DNA of 38,580 nucleotides from UM-FILTER-39-64 sp964367055 (lineage in GTDB: Bacteria; Patescibacteriota; Minisyncoccia; UBA6257; UBA9933): positions 1-38,580 of the forward strand of contig CAYIWD010000003.1 in the NCBI GenBank assembly GCA_964367055.1. Reading direction: 5' to 3'. The translations under genes and the position numbers were made by a program. The notes under the pieces were generated by a model. It searched no databases. It saw only the letters and a list, made by a program, of their open reading frames with translations, and had not been told where the DNA came from. Below are positions 1 to 6,065 of this stretch, piece after piece (within the stretch, counting starts at the first letter, position 1; each line of letters opens with the position of its first letter).

Positions 1-11
1 GTTCTAGAATG

Positions 12-82
12 TGACCCTACGGGGAATTGAACCCCGACCTCAGCAATGCGAATGCTGTGTAATGCCGTTTTACTATAGGCCC
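12..82 (-). tRNA. tRNA-Ala (anticodon CGC), unusual acceptor stem
   Basis: A full cloverleaf can be folded on the minus strand. The D-stem is GTAA/TTAC with GG in the loop. The anticodon stem CAGCA/TGCTG closes the loop TTCGCAT, giving anticodon CGC (reads GCG, alanine). The T-arm is CGGGG-TTCAATT-CCCCG. The acceptor GGGCCTA pairs with TAGGGTC, but position 3-70 is G-G and the G-U pair lies at 2-71. The G3-U70 pair that normally identifies tRNA-Ala is therefore absent. CCA is not encoded. It could be a decaying copy or use a shifted recognition pair. Confidence 0.85.
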
Positions 83-88
83 AAAAAC

Positions 89-400
89 TTAATACGGCTG
101 ATTTTCAAAAATTCTCTTTATCCTCTGCACTTCTTTTCCCAAAATTTCGCTGTCTTCGTATTCGCCGGAATGAGCGGTGTAGCCGCCATACGACGGTTTT
201 TTCTGGTCCAGATGCAAATTTACAGAGACAGAATCGCGGTCGGCCTTCACAAACGCATGAAATTTTGGATAATCAGCGCCAGAAAGCCGGCGTTTAAATT
301 CTTCCTCGCCTGTTTTATTATCCATTCGCACAAAACTATATCCGGCGCTGCGCATCAAGTTCAATGAAGAATTTTTTATATTTTTAAAAACCAACCGCAT
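89..400 (-). CDS. Small conserved hypothetical protein (103 aa)
   Basis: A 103-residue soluble, charged protein lying between tRNA-Ala and tRNA-Pro on the same strand. It has no signal peptide or membrane segment. The middle holds the motif NLHLDQKKPSYGG followed by TAHSGEYEDSE, and the end is a basic helix (KEVQRIKRIFE). From memory this layout resembles a short hypothetical family common in Parcubacteria, but I know of no function. No Shine-Dalgarno sequence precedes the ATG. An overlapping plus-strand ORF covers the same bases but is partly tRNA antisense and is rejected. The call as a real gene rests on composition and family resemblance. Confidence 0.7.
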   Translation of the reverse strand: MRLVFKNIKNSSLNLMRSAGYSFVRMDNKTGEEEFKRRLSGADYPKFHAFVKADRDSVSVNLHLDQKKPSYGGYTAHSGEYEDSEILGKEVQRIKRIFENQPY

Positions 401-416
401 GTATTTTATTTTTCAG

Positions 417-487
417 TCGGACCGTCGGGAATCGAACCCGATCTTCATGAACCCGAATCATGTGTACTACCGGTATACTACGGTCCG
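417..487 (-). tRNA. tRNA-Pro (anticodon CGG)
   Basis: Minus-strand cloverleaf with a perfect acceptor CGGACCG/CGGTCCG. The anticodon stem CATGA/TCATG closes the loop TTCGGGT (anticodon CGG, reads CCG). The T-loop is TTCGATT. The discriminator is A and CCA is not encoded, so the neighbouring CCA-adding enzyme would have to supply it. Confidence 0.92.
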
Positions 488-495
488 AATATTAT

Positions 496-2028
496 TTATT
501 TAACGTAATATTTTTTCTTCATTTCCTCCTCAACACCGCTTTCAAACTCGTCTTTTCTTTCGCCCGCTTTTTTTGCTAATTTTTTAAGCTCGGCGTCTGG
601 TAATATTCCTAAATCTTTAATCTTTAATTTTAAACCTTCAATATTATTTTTTTCCGGCTCTTCAATTACTTCGTCTAGTAAAATCGCCAAAATCTGCCCC
701 ACTTTTGGCCCAGCTGGAATACTTAAAATTCTCATCACATCATTACCGTTGACATTTAGCATTTTTGGCGAGAGCGGATCGTGTTTGACCTTCTCAATCA
801 TAAAAAGTAGGTGTCGATTTTTATAAGGCACCGCCTTGGGCGTGCCTGAGCCGATTCTATCCGCTTCGCGAAGTTTTAATAGATCATCTACATTTTCCGG
901 CCCCACCCGCGCCAAAAACCTTCTCACCCCAGCTTCTGAAACTTCGCCCACATTGTAATAAAACATATGATATCTGACAAGATGGCTAACTTTTTCTATC
1001 GTTTCTTTGGGGAAGCATAATATACCAAGCGCTCGAGCGGCCATTTTAGCGCTAAGTATTTCGTGTCCGTGAAAAGTCGCGTTATAACCTTCGCCTTGTT
1101 TGGTTTTGGGCTTGCCTAAATCATGTAATAAAGAAGCCAGGCGAATTTCCAGCGAATAATTTTGCTTGGCGGCATAATCAAGAGATCTGATATGGTGTTC
1201 AAATACTTCGTATATATGATGAAGATTTTGGGCGGCGCCGATGCCTTGTTCCAATTCGGGGAGAATATATTTTAATAGTCCTAATTTTTCTAAAAGCAAG
1301 ATGCCGCGGCTTGCTCCGGACGCCATAATTGTTTTTATAAATTCGTCGCGGATTCTTTCTTTGGCAATAATTTCTAAGAGCCCAGCGTGTTTTTCTATAG
1401 CTTCACTGGTTTTATTTTCAATCGTAAAATTAAGTTCAACCGCAAATCGCACCGCTCGCAACATTCGCAAAGCATCTTCAGTAAATCGTTTTTCTGGTTC
1501 ACCAACCGCGCGGATAAGTTTGCTTTCTAAATCTTTCTGGCCGTTAAACGAGTCAATTAATTCGTATTCATTCGTATCATTAGTATGCATTCGTATATTG
1601 GTATCACATTTTAATGCGATAGCATTAATCGTGAAATCGCGCCTAGCTAAATCTTCTTCTATTGTTCTGGCAAATTTGATTTCGTCCGGATGGCGTTTGT
1701 CGGTATATTTTCCTTCCAAGCGAAAAGTGGTAATTTCAACAATTTTTAGCGACAGTTCTTCGTTTTCTGTTTTTACGCCAACCGTGCCAAATTGGTTCTC
1801 GTAAACACTATCTGGAAAAATCTCTTGAATTTCTTCTGGCCTTGCGTTTGTCGCAATGTCCCAATCTTTGGGTCCGACCCGTCGGTCGGACTCCGACTGC
1901 GGTCGGAGTTCTTTTAGTAAAAGATCGCGAACGCAACCACCCACCAGATATGGCTGAAAATTAGCTTTAATCAATTGTTTTGCAATATCAATAATCTCTT
2001 TTGGGATTTTTAAATTCTTGATTTCCAT
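496..2028 (-). CDS. cca: CCA-adding enzyme / poly(A) polymerase family with HD domain
   Basis: Class II tRNA nucleotidyltransferase, which adds or repairs the 3' CCA end of tRNAs. The N-terminus has the nucleotide-binding GGCVRDLLL (about residues 30-38) and the metal-binding DWDIAT (about 55-60). RRDFTINAIAL (about 129-139) follows, and then an RNA-binding region. An HD domain with LLHDLGK lies near residue 300. Length is 510 aa. Two repeat-derived peptides break the conserved head domain. One of about 12 residues (40-52) separates RDLLL from PKDWD. The other is a 15-residue insert, D142-E156, just before ELIDSFNGQ. Both are in frame. Several tRNAs around it lack an encoded CCA, so the enzyme is probably essential. 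No Shine-Dalgarno; a TATAAT lies 8 nt before the ATG. Confidence 0.95.
   Translation of the reverse strand: MEIKNLKIPKEIIDIAKQLIKANFQPYLVGGCVRDLLLKELRPQSESDRRVGPKDWDIATNARPEEIQEIFPDSVYENQFGTVGVKTENEELSLKIVEITTFRLEGKYTDKRHPDEIKFARTIEEDLARRDFTINAIALKCDTNIRMHTNDTNEYELIDSFNGQKDLESKLIRAVGEPEKRFTEDALRMLRAVRFAVELNFTIENKTSEAIEKHAGLLEIIAKERIRDEFIKTIMASGASRGILLLEKLGLLKYILPELEQGIGAAQNLHHIYEVFEHHIRSLDYAAKQNYSLEIRLASLLHDLGKPKTKQGEGYNATFHGHEILSAKMAARALGILCFPKETIEKVSHLVRYHMFYYNVGEVSEAGVRRFLARVGPENVDDLLKLREADRIGSGTPKAVPYKNRHLLFMIEKVKHDPLSPKMLNVNGNDVMRILSIPAGPKVGQILAILLDEVIEEPEKNNIEGLKLKIKDLGILPDAELKKLAKKAGERKDEFESGVEEEMKKKYYVK
1561..1605 (-). repeat. 45-bp repeat inserted in frame in cca (15 codons)
   Basis: Built of degenerate ATACGAATG-like units. 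It encodes the 15 residues DTNIRMHTNDTNEYE in cca. It is nearly identical to one arm of the inverted repeat at 4193-4284, with one base fewer, so that its length is a multiple of three. Confidence 0.85.
1873..1908 (+). repeat. Double-hairpin palindromic element, copy A, in frame in cca
   Basis: A 36-bp element made of two tandem hairpins. The first stem is GTCCGACC/GGTCGGAC (using the preceding G) and the second is CTCCGAC/GTCGGAG. The three other copies (2195, 27456, 27901) are 34 bp and lie in tRNA D-loops. This copy is preceded by GG like the others and has a length divisible by three. Confidence 0.88.
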
Positions 2029-2048
2029 TGATTTTAATTATATATTAT

Positions 2049-2084
2049 AAATTGGCAATTGGAAAATTAGGAATTAGAAATTTC
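2049..2084 (+). repeat. Low-complexity ATTGG/ATTAG repeat between cca and tRNA-Arg
   Basis: Tandem degenerate units (AATTGGCAATTGG, then AATTAGGAATTAG) fill most of the gap upstream of cca. Similar short-unit repeats occur in frame inside several genes of this window. Confidence 0.5.
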
Positions 2085-2091
2085 AAAGTAT

Positions 2092-2163
2092 GCCCTTGTA
2101 GTGAAATGGATATCATCACTGCCTTCGAAGCAGTTGTTCCCCGTTCGAATCGGGGCAGGGGCA
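2092..2163 (+). tRNA. tRNA-Arg (anticodon TCG)
   Basis: Acceptor GCCCTTG pairs with CAGGGGC. The anticodon stem ACTGC/GCAGT closes the loop CTTCGAA (anticodon TCG). The T-arm is CCCCG-TTCGAAT-CGGGG. The discriminator is A and CCA is not encoded. Confidence 0.93.
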
Positions 2164-2174
2164 CAAAAATAAGA

Positions 2175-2234
2175 CCGCCCATAGCTCAATTTGGTCCGAC
2201 CGTAGTCGGACTCCGACAAGGGTCGGAGTAGAGC
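2175..2234 (+). pseudogene. tRNA 5' fragment interrupted in the D-loop by the palindromic element
   Basis: The fragment reads as a tRNA start: acceptor strand CCGCCCA, then TA, then D-stem GCTC, then AATTTGG. A 34-bp palindromic element follows, then TA and the closing D-stem GAGC. No anticodon arm follows. The last C is also the first base of the intact tRNA-Lys. The fragment cannot make a tRNA by itself. Confidence 0.8.
2195..2228 (+). repeat. Double-hairpin palindromic element, copy B, in a D-loop
   Basis: A 34-bp element with hairpins GTCCGAC/GTCGGAC (using the preceding G) and CTCCGAC/GTCGGAG. It lies exactly between D-loop GG and TA, the same point as copies C and D. Confidence 0.88.
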
Positions 2235-2304
2235 CCCCCATAACTTAACGGCAAAGTAGCTGCCTCTTAAGCAGTAAATCTAGGTTCGATTCCTAGTGGG
2301 GGGA
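2234..2304 (+). tRNA. tRNA-Lys (anticodon CTT)
   Basis: Acceptor CCCCCCA pairs with TGGGGGG. The D-stem is ACTT/AAGT. The anticodon stem GCTGC/GCAGT closes the loop CTCTTAA (anticodon CTT). The T-arm is CTAGG-TTCGATT-CCTAG. The discriminator is A and CCA is not encoded. It abuts the interrupted tRNA fragment directly. Confidence 0.92.
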
Positions 2305-2326
2305 CATTAAAAAATCAAAAATCAAA

Positions 2327-2653
2327 ATGAGTCAATCTAATAATGTAAAAATCGTTTTATTTGTGCCTGAATCGCACGCGGACGTGGTTCGCGAAGTAAT
2401 CGGCAGTGCCGGCGCGGGAAAAATCGGCAACTATACTTATTGCAGTTTTTCTTCAAAGGGAATTGGACGATTTAAGCCAGAACAAGGCAGCCATCCAGCG
2501 ATTGGCGAGGTTGGTAAATTAGAGTCGGTGAAAGAGGAACGGATAGAATTTGTGTGCAGCCGCGACATCCTAAGGGACGTTATTGCGGCAATTAAGAAGG
2601 TACACCCTTACGAAGAAGTCGCGTTAGACATATATCCATTGGAAGAAATCTAG
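2327..2653 (+). CDS. Stand-alone NIF3/YqfO C-terminal-type domain protein
   Basis: A 108-aa protein with the features of the small YqfO/NIF3 family: an opening strand IVLFVPESHADVVREVI, then GAGKIGNYTYCSFSS, then IGEVGKLE, and near the C-terminus KKVHPYEEVALDIYPL. In full-length NIF3 proteins (about 260-370 aa) this module is an insert; here it stands alone, as in many bacteria. The fold is known to be PII/CutA-like, but I know of no established function. It lies between tRNA-Lys and tRNA-Gly. The upstream gap holds an AAAATC-unit repeat and no Shine-Dalgarno site. The family assignment is firm and the function open. Confidence 0.88.
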   Translation: MSQSNNVKIVLFVPESHADVVREVIGSAGAGKIGNYTYCSFSSKGIGRFKPEQGSHPAIGEVGKLESVKEERIEFVCSRDILRDVIAAIKKVHPYEEVALDIYPLEEI

Positions 2654-2704
2654 TACACGACTTTACTGATTTTATATTTCGGCTATAATTATTTAGCTTA
2701 ATAC

Positions 2705-2778
2705 GCGGGTATCGTATATCGGTATTACATCTGGTTGCCAATCAGATAAGAGGGGTTCGACTCCCCTTACCCGCTCCA
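2705..2778 (+). tRNA. tRNA-Gly (anticodon GCC), CCA encoded
   Basis: Acceptor GCGGGTA pairs with TACCCGC. The anticodon stem TCTGG/TCAGA closes the loop TTGCCAA (anticodon GCC). The T-arm is AGGGG-TTCGACT-CCCCT. The discriminator is T, followed by a genomically encoded CCA, unlike most tRNAs in this window. Confidence 0.93.
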
Positions 2779-2809
2779 AGAAACTAATTACTACTTTATT
2801 CGTTTTCTT

Positions 2810-3349
2810 ATGATAGATGGCGATAAAAATTTAATTGAAAAAGCCATTAAGGGTGAGGCTTCGGCTTTTGGCCTTCTTTACGATAAATATCAACCGCAGA
2901 TTTATCGGTTTATTTATCTTAAAGTAGGCCTTCGTGAGGAAGCCGAGGACCTCACCCACCAAGTTTTTTTAAAAAGTTGGCAGAATATAGAAAATTTTAA
3001 TTTTCAGGGCTTTCCGTTTTCCAGCTGGCTTTATTCAGTGGCTAGGCACCAAGTGATTGATTTTTACCGAACAAAAAAAACAAGCATTGTTTTGGAAGAA
3101 ATAGTGGAATTAAAAACCAATGATCCCTCAGCCGAAGAAGCGCTGGATAGCGAAGTAATCCTTGAAAAAGTTAAAAAAGCCATCGCTCAACTTGGCGATG
3201 AACAGCAGGATGTGATTATTTTGAGATTTATTGAGGATTTTTCTCTTCAAGAGGTGGCTTCAATTTTAGATAAAACAGAAGGCGCGGTTAAATTATTGCA
3301 GCATCGAGGCATTAAAAACTTAAGAAAAATATTAAATTCTAAGCCATAA
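2810..3349 (+). CDS. ECF-type RNA polymerase sigma factor
   Basis: A 179-aa sigma-70 family protein with region 2 (ALLYDKYQPQIYRFIYLK-like core with EEAEDLTHQVFLKSW, about residues 22-60; WLYSVARHQVIDFYR, about 73-87) and region 4 (IAQLGDEQQDVIILRFIEDFSLQEVA, then a helix-turn-helix ending GAVKLLQHRGIKNLRK). The short length and absence of region 3 are typical of extracytoplasmic-function sigmas, which direct polymerase to a small regulon. The gene 5 nt downstream encodes a one-pass membrane protein, the usual arrangement of an anti-sigma partner. No Shine-Dalgarno site precedes the ATG. The regulon is unknown. Confidence 0.92.
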   Translation: MIDGDKNLIEKAIKGEASAFGLLYDKYQPQIYRFIYLKVGLREEAEDLTHQVFLKSWQNIENFNFQGFPFSSWLYSVARHQVIDFYRTKKTSIVLEEIVELKTNDPSAEEALDSEVILEKVKKAIAQLGDEQQDVIILRFIEDFSLQEVASILDKTEGAVKLLQHRGIKNLRKILNSKP

Positions 3350-3354
3350 ATAAT

Positions 3355-3861
3355 ATGAATAACGATTTATTCAAAATTTTAAAAGAGTTAAAGGAAATTA
3401 AACCTAGTGCTGATTATTCCAAAAAGTCAAAGAAACTGCTTCTTTTGGAAATTAAGGCGGGTAAAAGGTATGGGTTTAAATTCGGAGATATTTTAACCAG
3501 TTTTTATTCCCGTAAATTTATTTTAAGCACAGTCAGTGCGATTGTTTTGCTTTTAATAATTTCTGGCGGTATTTATTATATTAAAAATCAAGCGAATGAA
3601 AGCGATTTAATTGTAAAAGCGAGCGAGGTAAACGCCTCAATTCAGGTGAAATTAAATGAAATTCAGTATTTAATAAAAAATCCTAACAACAATTTTGATG
3701 CTGGCAAAATCATAGTTATCCAATCATTACTTCAAAGAGCGGCAGATGATTTAAGGGCTGCGGTAAGTTCAAATTCTCAAGACTTAAATCAATCCTTAGA
3801 AAAGATAAAGGCAGTTCAAGAAATACTTAATCAAATTGATGCTTCGCCTATAAATAAATAA
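3355..3861 (+). CDS. Membrane protein, probable anti-sigma partner (DUF5667-like)
   Basis: A 168-aa protein with a cytoplasmic N-terminal part of about 58 residues and one membrane helix (about 59-75, STVSAIVLLLIISGGIYYI). The outer part is rich in charged residues and Gln/Asn and contains long helices with LLQRAADDLRAA. It starts 5 nt after the ECF sigma stop, so the two genes are almost certainly co-transcribed. In candidate-phyla genomes ECF sigmas are often followed by such membrane proteins, and the extracellular helical region resembles DUF5667. No classical zinc anti-sigma motif is seen. Anti-sigma function is inferred from position and topology. Confidence 0.75.
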   Translation: MNNDLFKILKELKEIKPSADYSKKSKKLLLLEIKAGKRYGFKFGDILTSFYSRKFILSTVSAIVLLLIISGGIYYIKNQANESDLIVKASEVNASIQVKLNEIQYLIKNPNNNFDAGKIIVIQSLLQRAADDLRAAVSSNSQDLNQSLEKIKAVQEILNQIDASPINK

Positions 3862-3888
3862 TCCCGATATTCTCGGGATTATTTATTT
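3852..3888. terminator. Bidirectional rho-independent terminator
   Basis: A 16-bp stem (centre ATCCCGA/TCGGGAT, loop TATTC) with A/T-rich flanks on both sides. It lies between the convergent anti-sigma-like gene and HU and overlaps the stop codon of the former. Confidence 0.88.
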
Positions 3889-3908
3889 CTTTGTAAAGCC
3901 TTTCTTTA

Positions 3909-4184
3909 TTATTTTACTGCTTCCTTAAGAACCTTGCCTGCCTTAAATTTTGGCTTGATTGCGGCGGCTATTTGTATTTTTTCTCCGGTTTTTGGGTTAA
4001 CACCCATTCGAGCCGCTCTTTTCACCACTCGAAAAGTACCAAAGCCAGCAATTGCCACTTCTTCGCCGCGAGCCAAGGTTTTAGTAATAGTATCAAAAAC
4101 AGCTTCTACGATTTCAGTGGCTTGTTTCTTAACCTCAATATTGCATGCTTTCATTATTGCTTCGGTAAGCGCTACTTTATTCAT
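3909..4184 (-). CDS. hup: HU family DNA-binding protein
   Basis: At 91 aa this is the usual HU length. The N-terminal dimerisation helices (NKVALTEAIMKACNI) lead to GEEVAIAGFGTFRVVKRAARMGVNPKTGEKI, which forms the beta-arms, and then PKFKAGKVLKEAV. The arm normally has RxGRNPxTG; here RMGVNPKTG keeps the NP intercalation tip. It is a nucleoid-compacting architectural protein acting as a dimer. The gene is convergent with the ECF/anti-sigma pair. A TATAAT about 38 nt upstream lies inside the large inverted repeat at 4193-4284, so that repeat may carry the promoter. No Shine-Dalgarno site. Confidence 0.96.
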   Translation of the reverse strand: MNKVALTEAIMKACNIEVKKQATEIVEAVFDTITKTLARGEEVAIAGFGTFRVVKRAARMGVNPKTGEKIQIAAAIKPKFKAGKVLKEAVK

Positions 4185-4192
4185 AGTAATCT

Positions 4193-4284
4193 GATACCAA
4201 TATACGAATGGATGCGAATTATACTAAATAAATACGAATTCGTATTCATTCGTATCATTTAGTATGAATTAGTATATTAGTATC
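4193..4284. repeat. 92-bp imperfect inverted repeat of ATACGAATG-like units upstream of HU
   Basis: Two 46-nt arms meet at a central GAATTC, and about 32 of 46 positions are complementary without gaps. The right arm matches the in-frame repeat in cca (1561-1605) closely. It holds a TATAAT on the minus strand facing HU. The rest of the 4185-4406 gap shows nothing else that I recognise. Confidence 0.8.
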
Positions 4285-4406
4285 TCATTTATTCTTTCGA
4301 CCTTTATATTTTAAGTACATCAAAATTATATAGTAAAAACCTAATTAAAACAAGGGCTTATTTGTTAATAATTTCTGGATATCTTTTTGGGCGAAAAAAC
4401 CTCATT

Positions 4407-5942
4407 TTATTTGGCGTATTCAACTGCCCTGACTTCTCTGATGACATTAACCTTGATTTCTCCTGGATATTTTAGTTCAGATTGTATCTTAGTCGCTATT
4501 TCTCTGGCTAATTGAAGGGCTTTGAAATCATCTATTTTTTCCGGCACCACAAAAACTCTTAATTCTCGGCCCGCTGAGATTGCATAAGCGCTTTTTACGC
4601 CCTCAAATTCTAAAGCAATTTTTTCTAAGTCCTCTAATCGTTTTAAATAATTTTCTAAGGTGTCCCTACGGGCGCCTGGCCGGCTAGCTGATAAAGTATC
4701 AGCTGCCGCCACAATATAAGCTTCCGCCGTGGCAAAGGGATATTCTTCATGATGTGGCTCCATCGCTTTAATAATCTCTTCTTCAACTCCGTATTTTTTA
4801 AGAATCCTCCTACCTAATTCAACGTGGCTGCCTTGAATTTCGTGGTCAACTGCCTTGCCAATATCGTGAAGTAGGGCGGCTTTTTTAGCTACCTCGACAT
4901 TTCTTCCTAATTCAGCCGCCATCATAGAGGCGAGGTATGCGGTTTCAATGGAATGAATTAAAACATTTTGACCATAACTAAGACGAAAATGTAAACGGCC
5001 TAATAATTGGATAATTTCTTTAGGTAAATCATATATCCCTGTTTCATAAGCCGCCGCCTCACCTAATTCAATTATTTTTTTATTTAATTCTTGTTTTGCT
5101 TCTTCGACTTTTTCTTCAATTTTGGCTGGTTGGATTCGTCCGTCTTTAATAAGTTTCTGTAGAGCTAATTTGGCAGTTTCCCTGCGCACCGGGTCAAAAG
5201 ACGAGATAATAATACTTTCCGGTGTTTCATCAATAATAAATTCCACGCCAGTGGCACGTTCTAAAGCCCTAATGTTTCTGCCTTCACGGCCAATGATTTT
5301 CCCTTTTATATCTTCGTCTCCAATGTTAAAAACTGTGGTAGTAATTTCTCCGACATGGGAGCGAGCGTATCTTTGAATGGCGGTTGTCATAATTTCTAAG
5401 CTTTTGCGTTCAATTTCTTCCCGCCTTTCATTTTCTAGCTTAGTAATTGTAGTGGCTAAATCTTGTTGATATTTTTCTTGGATGTCTTTCAAGAGAAATT
5501 TTTTAGCGTCAGATACAGAAAGACCGGTTATTTTTTCTAACTCAATTATGACTTTTTGTTTTAGGGTTTCTATTTCGGCTTTGGCAGTTTTTAATTTTTC
5601 TATATCCTGAAGAGTTTGATCTTCTCGATGCTTTAAATCAGAAGATTGCCCCTCTAATTGAGATTCTTTTTTTAAGAGTCGCTCTTCTAATCGGGTTAAT
5701 TGAGCCTTGTTTTCTCTTTCCTCTTTTTTAATCTCCTCTAAAAGAGTGGTTGATCTTTCTTGAGCTTCAAGAACTATTTCTTTGGATTTGGCCCTGGCTT
5801 CCTCAATCTGTTTTTTAATTCTTTGTTCTACGGAATTAGCTTGTCTAACAGCAATAAGCTGCCTGACAAAATAGCCAAGAACTGTTCCGAGTATAATTAA
5901 AGCGGCCCAAAAAATTGGACTTTGATAAATCATAAAATACAA
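4407..5942 (-). CDS. rny: Ribonuclease Y
   Basis: Membrane-tethered endoribonuclease that starts mRNA decay in many bacteria. The 511 aa are in canonical order. An N-terminal membrane segment covers about residues 8-28. A long Glu/Lys coiled coil runs over about 35-190. A KH RNA-binding domain has GKIIGREGRNIRALE near 214. An HD hydrolase domain has LLHDIGKAVD near 356. The C-terminal domain ends REVRAVEYAK. Two ATGs (codons 1 and 4) are possible starts; neither has a Shine-Dalgarno site. It is transcribed divergently from gpmI across a 123-bp gap. Confidence 0.97.
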   Translation of the reverse strand: MYFMIYQSPIFWAALIILGTVLGYFVRQLIAVRQANSVEQRIKKQIEEARAKSKEIVLEAQERSTTLLEEIKKEERENKAQLTRLEERLLKKESQLEGQSSDLKHREDQTLQDIEKLKTAKAEIETLKQKVIIELEKITGLSVSDAKKFLLKDIQEKYQQDLATTITKLENERREEIERKSLEIMTTAIQRYARSHVGEITTTVFNIGDEDIKGKIIGREGRNIRALERATGVEFIIDETPESIIISSFDPVRRETAKLALQKLIKDGRIQPAKIEEKVEEAKQELNKKIIELGEAAAYETGIYDLPKEIIQLLGRLHFRLSYGQNVLIHSIETAYLASMMAAELGRNVEVAKKAALLHDIGKAVDHEIQGSHVELGRRILKKYGVEEEIIKAMEPHHEEYPFATAEAYIVAAADTLSASRPGARRDTLENYLKRLEDLEKIALEFEGVKSAYAISAGRELRVFVVPEKIDDFKALQLAREIATKIQSELKYPGEIKVNVIREVRAVEYAK

Positions 5943-6031
5943 TTAAATTGTTCGCTAAATTCTTCATAATAAATCAGCAAATAATAAATCCGCTGTTAGT
6001 TTATTTTTGAATTGTGTTAGGAACGGTTATT

Positions 6032-6059
6032 TTGCGATATATTAATTATAGGTTAAAAT
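6032..6059 (+). promoter_or_regulatory. Probable gpmI promoter giving a leaderless mRNA
   Basis: TTGCGA, a 16-nt spacer, then TAAAAT, which ends 6 nt before the gpmI ATG. Transcription would start at or next to the start codon. There is no Shine-Dalgarno site. Confidence 0.5.
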
Positions 6060-6065
6060 AAAAGA

